A stretch of DNA of 64,000 bases from Saccharospirillum alexandrii. GTDB lineage: Bacteria; Pseudomonadota; Gammaproteobacteria; Pseudomonadales; Natronospirillaceae. The translations under genes were made by a program, and so were the position numbers. Shown in pieces: positions 58,777 to 64,000 of the stretch; position 1 is the first letter of the stretch, and the number at the start of each line of letters is the position of its first letter. The stretch is taken from NCBI RefSeq assembly GCF_004000275.1, contig NZ_RCIP01000001.1, forward strand, positions 612,749 to 676,748. The letters run 5' to 3'. The notes beneath the pieces are model-generated. The model saw only the letters and a program-made list of their open reading frames with translations, had not been told where the DNA came from and did no database searches.

Positions 58777-59715
58777 ATGAGCCAAAAACTCGCCTTCGTT
58801 TTTCCGGGTCAGGGATCCCAGCAGGTCGGCATGTTGTCGGATCTGGCTGAGCAGTACCCGTTGATTCAGGAAACTTTCGCAGAAGCCTCCAACGCTTTGG
58901 GTTACGACCTGTGGGCGCTGGTCAGTGAAGGGCCCACCGAAGAATTGAACAAGACCGAAAAGACGCAACCGGCACTGCTCACGGCCAGCATCGCCTTGTG
59001 GCGTTTATGGCAAGCTGAGGGTGGCGCCCGGCCTGACTATCTGGCGGGTCATAGCCTGGGTGAATATTCCGCGCTGGTCGCCGCTGGCGTATTACCGCTG
59101 GCGGACGCTGCTGTGCTGGTCGAGAAACGGGGTCAGCTGATGCAAGCCGCCGTACCCGCAGGGCAGGGCAGCATGGCGGCCATTCTGGGTCTCGACGATC
59201 AGGCCGTGATTGATGGCTGTGCCGCAGCGGCTCAGGGTGACGTCGTTGAAGCGGTTAATTTCAACACTCCGGGTCAGGTGGTTATCGCCGGCTCTGTTGC
59301 CGCCGTAGAGCGTGCCATAGAGACGCTCAAAGCCGCAGGCGCTAAACGGGCGATGCCGCTGCCGGTCTCTGTACCCTCGCATTGCTCATTGATGAAAGAC
59401 GCTGCGGCACAGCTTTCCAGTCATCTGGATACGCTCAACTGGCAAAACGCAGAGCTGCCAATCATTCAAAACGTTTCGGCCGCGGCCGAAAGCAACGCCG
59501 CTGCGCTAAAGCAGAACCTCGTCGAACAACTGTATCGTCCGGTATTGTGGTCGCAATCGGTCACTGAACTGGTCCGTCTTGGCGTTAGTGAGACCGTTGA
59601 ATGCGGTCCCGGTAAGGTACTATCCGGCTTGAACAAGCGCATTGAGAAAACGCTGACCTTGTCGGCCCTTGGGTCGTTGGCAGCTTTTCAGGAACGCATA
59701 GGGAGTAACGCATGA
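58777..59715 (+). CDS. fabD: Malonyl-CoA:ACP transacylase
   Basis: 312 residues. Loads malonyl on ACP. FPGQGSQ at the start, catalytic serine in GHSLGEYSAL, histidine in VPSHCSLM. A 197-base gap from plsX with a weak AAGGCT/AGCCTT hairpin may hold a promoter. Its stop overlaps the fabG start as ATGA. Confidence 0.97.
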   Translation: MSQKLAFVFPGQGSQQVGMLSDLAEQYPLIQETFAEASNALGYDLWALVSEGPTEELNKTEKTQPALLTASIALWRLWQAEGGARPDYLAGHSLGEYSALVAAGVLPLADAAVLVEKRGQLMQAAVPAGQGSMAAILGLDDQAVIDGCAAAAQGDVVEAVNFNTPGQVVIAGSVAAVERAIETLKAAGAKRAMPLPVSVPSHCSLMKDAAAQLSSHLDTLNWQNAELPIIQNVSAAAESNAAALKQNLVEQLYRPVLWSQSVTELVRLGVSETVECGPGKVLSGLNKRIEKTLTLSALGSLAAFQERIGSNA

Positions 59716-60452
59716 GTGATCACAAGTGGGTTTTGATTACGGGCGCCAGCCGAGGCATTGGCGCCGCCATTGCCGAAACACTTGGCCGTCAGGGCTATCG
59801 TATTGCCGGAACCGCAACGTCTGAATCGGGTGCACAGGCTATCTCCGAGCGATTGCAAGCCGCTGGTATCGAAGGACGAGGCTACACGCTTGACGTGACC
59901 AGTCCGGAGTCTATCGACCAGCTGATGGCGGACCTGAAAGCAGCCGACGCCACTCCCGAAGTGCTCATCAATAACGCCGGTATCACCAAAGACAATCTCT
60001 TCCTGCGCATGAAAGAAGCAGAGTGGGACTCGGTGATCGACACCAACCTGTCTTCGGCCTATCGTATGAGCAAGGCAGTGATCAAATCGATGACGCGGGC
60101 CCGTTTTGGTCGTATTGTGAATGTTTCGTCGGTGGTCGCTTCCATGGGCAACGCGGGTCAGGCAAACTATTGCGCGGCCAAAGCCGGGCTCGAAGGGTTG
60201 ACCCGATCATTGGCGCGAGAGGTCGGTTCGCGTAATATCACCGTGAATTCGGTGGCACCGGGTTTTATTCAGACCGATATGACTCATGAGCTACCAGAGG
60301 CCACACGGGAAACACTGCTCAAGCAAATCCCGCTGGGTCGTATGGGTGATCCGAACGAAATTGCCGCTGCCGTAGCGTTTCTGGTCAGTGACCAGGCGTC
60401 GTACATCACGGGTGAAACATTGCACGTGAACGGTGGCATGTACATGGGTTGA
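59712..60452 (+). CDS. fabG: 3-oxoacyl-[ACP] reductase
   Basis: 246 residues. NADPH-dependent first reduction of the elongation cycle. Short-chain dehydrogenase motifs: GASRGIGAAIA, NNAGITKDNLFLRM, catalytic serine in VNVSSVVASMG, Y-x3-K in NYCAAKAG. Ends with YITGETLHVNGGMYM. Confidence 0.98.
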   Translation: MSDHKWVLITGASRGIGAAIAETLGRQGYRIAGTATSESGAQAISERLQAAGIEGRGYTLDVTSPESIDQLMADLKAADATPEVLINNAGITKDNLFLRMKEAEWDSVIDTNLSSAYRMSKAVIKSMTRARFGRIVNVSSVVASMGNAGQANYCAAKAGLEGLTRSLAREVGSRNITVNSVAPGFIQTDMTHELPEATRETLLKQIPLGRMGDPNEIAAAVAFLVSDQASYITGETLHVNGGMYMG

Positions 60453-60462
60453 CCGGCCAGTT

Positions 60463-60492
60463 TTGACTTGCCGGTAACGAATAACGTTTAAT
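60463..60492 (+). promoter_or_regulatory. Likely separate promoter of acpP
   Basis: TTGACT, 18-base spacer, TTTAAT in the fabG-acpP gap. acpP commonly has its own strong transcript because ACP is needed in excess. Confidence 0.6.
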
Positions 60493-60540
60493 ACACTAAA
60501 TCGCACCTTGAAGTGCAATTCCAAGTAGGGAGTGTTCGTA

Positions 60541-60777
60541 ATGAGCAACATTGAAGATCGTGTAAAGAAAATCGTCTGTGAACAGCTGGGCGCGAAAGAA
60601 GAAGACGTAACTGCACAGGCGTCTTTCGTAGACGACCTGGGTGCTGACTCTCTGGACACCGTAAACCTGGTGATGGCTCTGGAAGAAGAGTTTGAAACCG
60701 AGATTCCGGACGAAGAGTCTGAGAAGCTGGGTACTGTTCAGGACGCGATCGACTACATCAACGCCCACCTGGGCTAA
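60541..60777 (+). CDS. acpP: Acyl carrier protein
   Basis: 78 residues, highly acidic. The phosphopantetheine serine is in [21 protein letters not shown], residue about 37. AGGGAG precedes the ATG. Followed by a strong terminator before fabF. Confidence 0.98.
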   Translation: MSNIEDRVKKIVCEQLGAKEEDVTAQASFVDDLGADSLDTVNLVMALEEEFETEIPDEESEKLGTVQDAIDYINAHLG

Positions 60778-60813
60778 GTGCGGTAGCCATCCGGCTATAC
60801 CGCTCTGGATTCA

Positions 60814-60845
60814 AGCCGTATTGTCGTCAGACAGTACGGCTTTTT
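60814..60845 (+). terminator. Terminator between acpP and fabF
   Basis: AGCCGTATTGTC / GACAGTACGGCT, a 12-bp stem with one wobble and a four-base loop, then five U residues. fabF lies 15 bases on, so read-through is likely. Confidence 0.88.
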
Positions 60846-60859
60846 ATTTGGAGAACACT

Positions 60860-62098
60860 ATGTCACGTCGAAGAGTCGTTGTGACCGGTCTGGGTTGCCT
60901 CAGCCCACTGGGTAACGATGTTACCTCTACCTGGACCGGAATTCTGGCAGGTAAGAGCGGGGCTTCCACCATTGAAAAATTCGATACCGAGAAGTTCACT
61001 ACGAATTTTGCCTGCATGGTGAAGGGGTTTGATCCGGCCGCCTACATCAACCCCAAAGACACCAAGAAAATGGATGGCTTCATTCAGTACGGCTATGCGG
61101 CCGCCATCGAAGCCATTCGTGATTCGGGCATTGAAGCCACCGACAGCAATGCCCATCGCATTGGCCTGGCCATCGGCGCCGGGATCGGCGGTCTCGATAC
61201 CATTGAACGTAATCACGATGCGCTGAATAAATCCGGGCCACGCCGGGTTTCTCCGTTCTTTGTGCCCTCGGCCATCATCAACATGATCGCCGGTTATCTG
61301 TCGATCGATTACGGCTTCAAAGGGCCTAACATTGCGATCACCACAGCCTGCACCACCGGTACGCACAACATCGGTTATGCAGGGCGAACCATTGCCTATG
61401 GCGATGCCGATGTGATGGTAGCCGGCGGTGCCGAAATGGCCTCTACGCCTCTGGGCATTGCCGGTTTTGGTGCTGCCCGCGCGCTGTCGACCCGAAACGA
61501 CGATCCTACCCGGGCGAGTCGTCCCTGGGATAAAGACCGCGATGGCTTTGTGCTGGGCGACGGTGCAGGTGTGATGGTGCTTGAAGAGTATGAGCACGCC
61601 AAGGCCCGGGGCGCGACCATTTATGCTGAACTCACCGGGTTTGGCATGAGCGGTGATGCCTATCACATGACGTCACCACCAGAGACTGGTGCCGGGGCCT
61701 GCGCCTCCATGCGCAATGCAGTGCAGGATGCGAAGTTGAACCCCGTTGATGTGAATTACATCAATGCTCATGGCACCTCGACGCCAGCCGGCGACAAAGC
61801 CGAAAGTCAGGCCGCCAAAACGCTTTATGGCGCCGATGCCGACAAGATTGTCATGAGTTCAACCAAGTCGATGATCGGGCACCTTTTGGGTGCCGCCGGT
61901 GCGGTTGAAGCGATCTTCTCGGTGCTGGCCATTCGCGACCAGGTGGCACCGCCGACCATCAACCTGGAGACGCCGAGTGAAGGCTGTGATTTGGACTACG
62001 TGCCAAACACCGCCCGTGAGATGGCGATAAACCACGCCTTGTCGAATTCATTTGGCTTTGGCGGTACCAATGGCACCCTGATCTTCAGCAAGGTGTAA
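60860..62098 (+). CDS. fabF: 3-oxoacyl-[ACP] synthase II
   Basis: 412 residues. Condensing enzyme, needed for long-chain unsaturated acids. Thiolase fold with nucleophilic cysteine in [11 protein letters not shown], histidines in [12 protein letters not shown] and [17 protein letters not shown] precedes the ATG; a longer frame starts in acpP but lacks support. Confidence 0.98.
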   Translation: MSRRRVVVTGLGCLSPLGNDVTSTWTGILAGKSGASTIEKFDTEKFTTNFACMVKGFDPAAYINPKDTKKMDGFIQYGYAAAIEAIRDSGIEATDSNAHRIGLAIGAGIGGLDTIERNHDALNKSGPRRVSPFFVPSAIINMIAGYLSIDYGFKGPNIAITTACTTGTHNIGYAGRTIAYGDADVMVAGGAEMASTPLGIAGFGAARALSTRNDDPTRASRPWDKDRDGFVLGDGAGVMVLEEYEHAKARGATIYAELTGFGMSGDAYHMTSPPETGAGACASMRNAVQDAKLNPVDVNYINAHGTSTPAGDKAESQAAKTLYGADADKIVMSSTKSMIGHLLGAAGAVEAIFSVLAIRDQVAPPTINLETPSEGCDLDYVPNTAREMAINHALSNSFGFGGTNGTLIFSKV

Positions 62099-62220
62099 GG
62101 TCCAAAAGCGGAACAGAGTGCGTTGGCCGTGGCGGTCAGCACACCTTGTTCCGCTGCTTGTTTATCCCTGGTCGAACTGGGCGCCTCGTCCGGGATCGGG
62201 TACACTGACGGGCTCATTCA

Positions 62221-63057
62221 ATGCGCCTGAATCCCATGCTAGCCTGCCTGCTAAACAGCCAACCGACCGACCAACTCTCACTGCCCAGCCGGATGCTGGC
62301 GTTTGGTGATGGCCTGTTTGAAACCTGCCTGGTAACCCGGCAGGGGCTTCGGTTTGCAAGCGATCATCTGCAACGATTGCAGGAAGGCGCAGCTCGTTTG
62401 GATCTTGTCTGGACCGGGCGGGATCAGCGAACCCTGCAGACAGACATTGATACCCTGTTAAAGACGGTTAAATCGCCAGCGGTGCTGAAAATCACGCTGG
62501 GCAGGCACGCGGCAGGGCGAGGCTACGATTACGACCCGGCAAACCAGCAAACCGACCGACTTTTGCAAGTGTTCGAGTACCGTCCGGCCCCCTGGTATGA
62601 ATCAGGAGCCCGGTTAGTGACCTCGCCCATTCCGGCATCGGTCAACGCCGCTCTGGCAGGCATCAAGCACCTGAACCGTCTGGATTCCGTACTGGCCAGG
62701 CAAGCGGCGCGAAGCCGTCAGGCAGATGAAGCACTGCTGTGCGACGATCAGGGCTGGGTGGTAGAAGGCAGCATGAGCAATCTCTTTTATCGCCACGACG
62801 GACAATGGTTAACGCCAGGGCTGAAACGAGCAGGTGTGAATGGCATTATTCGCAGACGTTGGCTAGGCAGTAGTAACAATGCGTTGGGTATCGCAGACAT
62901 CAGGCCAGATGACCTGGCTAATTGTGAAGCGCTGTTGATTGGCAACGCCCTGATGGGGCTGGTTCGTGTTACCCATTTCAATGACGTTCCGCTACCCCTG
63001 GCAGACCCGACTGAGCTGGCCTCCCTACAACACCGGATTGGATTGAATCTTGATTAA
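62221..63057 (+). CDS. pabC: Aminodeoxychorismate lyase
   Basis: 278 residues. PLP fold-type IV enzyme releasing p-aminobenzoate and pyruvate. FGDGLFETC near the N-terminus, PLP lysine in GIKHLNRLDSVLA, and EGSMSNLF. ATG 62221 or 62236. Its stop overlaps the mltG start by eight bases. The partner pabB is at the other end of the window. Confidence 0.94.
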   Translation: MRLNPMLACLLNSQPTDQLSLPSRMLAFGDGLFETCLVTRQGLRFASDHLQRLQEGAARLDLVWTGRDQRTLQTDIDTLLKTVKSPAVLKITLGRHAAGRGYDYDPANQQTDRLLQVFEYRPAPWYESGARLVTSPIPASVNAALAGIKHLNRLDSVLARQAARSRQADEALLCDDQGWVVEGSMSNLFYRHDGQWLTPGLKRAGVNGIIRRRWLGSSNNALGIADIRPDDLANCEALLIGNALMGLVRVTHFNDVPLPLADPTELASLQHRIGLNLD

Positions 63058-64000
63058 ACGACTGATAGTTATCGCGGTACTGTTGATGTTTGGTGCGGGT
63101 TTTGGCGCCGCGTTCCACCTTAAGGATCGTATCGATTCCCCAATGGCGCTTACCTCCGAGCAAACCTATACGGTGCCTTCAGGTGCCTCGCTCAGACGGG
63201 TGCTGAGTGATTTCGAATCCAAAGGCTGGATTCAGTATGCCCGGGCACATGAGCTTTGGCTGAGGTATCAGGAGCAAACCGCGATTCAGCGGGGCGAATA
63301 CCGGGTAAGCCCCGCCGATACCAGCAGCGATGCGGTAAACCGGATGATCGAAGGGCGGAAAATCCAGTACAGCGTGCAGTTTATCGAAGGGTGGACCTTC
63401 CGGCAGTTCCTGGTTGCACTGGCCGCTAACGAGGCCGTAGATCATACCCTCACGGACACCGATACTGCGTCGGTACTGGAAGCGCTGAACATCGACCAGC
63501 AGCATCCCGAAGGTTGGTTTTTCCCGGATACCTACCTGTTTGAACGAGGTACTGCTGATGTGGATATCCTCAGGCAGGCGCATCAACGTATGCAGCAGGA
63601 GCTTTCCCGTGCCTGGGAAAATCGCTCTGAATCCACTCAGGTAGATACCCCTTACGAGGCGCTGATTCTGGCGTCCATTATTGAACGTGAAACCGGTGCC
63701 GCCTTTGAACGGCCAGAGATAGCCGGTGTCTTCTCCCGGCGACTGGCCCAGAACATGCGGCTGCAAACCGACCCAACCGTGATTTATGGCCTGGGTGAGG
63801 AATTCAGTGGCAACCTGACCCGCAGTCACCTGCGTCAGGATACGCCCTACAATACCTATACTCGCAGCGGCTTGCCGCCAACGCCAATCGCCAACCCCGG
63901 TCGCGGGGCGCTAGAGGCCGCGGTTGACCCCGCCGAGGGAACAACGCTGTTCTTTGTCGCCCGTGGCGATGGCACCCATCAGTTCTCCGACACCTATGAA
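63050..64000 (+). CDS. mltG: Endolytic transglycosylase MltG, 5' part only
   Basis: 317 codons before the window end. Inner-membrane lytic transglycosylase that releases nascent glycan strands. N-terminal transmembrane helix (about 4-20), LysM-like subdomain, then EGWFFPDTYLF, the catalytic glutamate in SIIERETG, and LQTDPTVIYGLG. TTG 63050 is the first possible start after a stop at 63044 and overlaps pabC; an ATG at about residue 13 lies inside the helix, so TTG is preferred. Confidence 0.88.
   Translation, partial: MIKRLIVIAVLLMFGAGFGAAFHLKDRIDSPMALTSEQTYTVPSGASLRRVLSDFESKGWIQYARAHELWLRYQEQTAIQRGEYRVSPADTSSDAVNRMIEGRKIQYSVQFIEGWTFRQFLVALAANEAVDHTLTDTDTASVLEALNIDQQHPEGWFFPDTYLFERGTADVDILRQAHQRMQQELSRAWENRSESTQVDTPYEALILASIIERETGAAFERPEIAGVFSRRLAQNMRLQTDPTVIYGLGEEFSGNLTRSHLRQDTPYNTYTRSGLPPTPIANPGRGALEAAVDPAEGTTLFFVARGDGTHQFSDTYE

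Overview
This 64-kb window is chromosomal housekeeping DNA from a Gammaproteobacterium. The gene families and several gene strings (gacA-uvrC-pgsA-tRNAs; lpxH-ppiB-folD-tRNAs-tig-clpP-clpX-lon-hupB-ppiD; lolC-lolD-DUF2062-comEC-exbB-exbD-lpxK-kdsB-ptp-murB-rne-rluC-sppA-maf-yceD-rpmF-plsX-fabD-fabG-acpP-fabF-pabC-mltG) match, from memory, the order seen in Pseudomonas and in Oceanospirillales-type marine relatives. I infer a member of the Oceanospirillales/Saccharospirillaceae neighbourhood; no 16S gene is present to confirm this. I see no prophage, insertion sequence, CRISPR array or secondary-metabolite cluster.

Layout. 1-10.8 kb: 5' part of pabB, a DegV protein, a PIN-PhoH ATPase, gacA-uvrC-pgsA, a Gly-Cys-Leu tRNA cluster holding a stray copy of a tRNA-Gly 3' end, an SOS-controlled sulA with two LexA boxes, and a siroheme sulfite/nitrite reductase with its DUF934 partner. 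10.8-16.7 kb: a 38-residue membrane peptide gene with its own terminator, a DUF2970 protein and the 180-kDa-type NAD-glutamate dehydrogenase. 16.7-24 kb: DUF2835, pyrD, rmf and a group of RNA-modification genes (rlmKL, rlmG, trmA, miaE). 24-35.5 kb: lpxH-ppiB-folD, Pro-Arg-His tRNAs, and the protein-quality block tig-clpP-clpX-lon-hupB-ppiD. 35.5-41.1 kb: an orphan HTH protein, kdsC facing kdsA, a DinG-type helicase, an agmatine deiminase homologue and an unusual PilZ protein. 41.2-50.4 kb: a single Lol permease with LolD, DUF2062, comEC, exbBD, lpxK, kdsB, a low-molecular-weight phosphatase and murB. 50.4-64 kb: rne facing away from rluC across 600 bp of hairpin-rich DNA, sppA, maf, then the yceD-rpmF-plsX-fabD-fabG-acpP-fabF-pabC-mltG fatty-acid operon, cut off inside mltG.

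Functional threads. Envelope biogenesis is heavily represented (lpxH, lpxK, kdsA, kdsB, kdsC, lol, murB, mltG, pgsA, fab genes). A second thread is RNA and ribosome upkeep (rmf, rlmKL, rlmG, trmA, miaE, rluC, rne). A third is proteostasis and stress (tig, clpPX, lon, ppiD, sulA, uvrC). pabB and pabC for p-aminobenzoate lie at the two ends of the window. I found no convincing wholly new multi-gene system. The less ordinary items are the small membrane peptide at 11.1 kb, the PilZ protein with a helical insertion, the lone Lol permease, the divergent PlsX, the tRNA-Gly scar and the structured rne leader.
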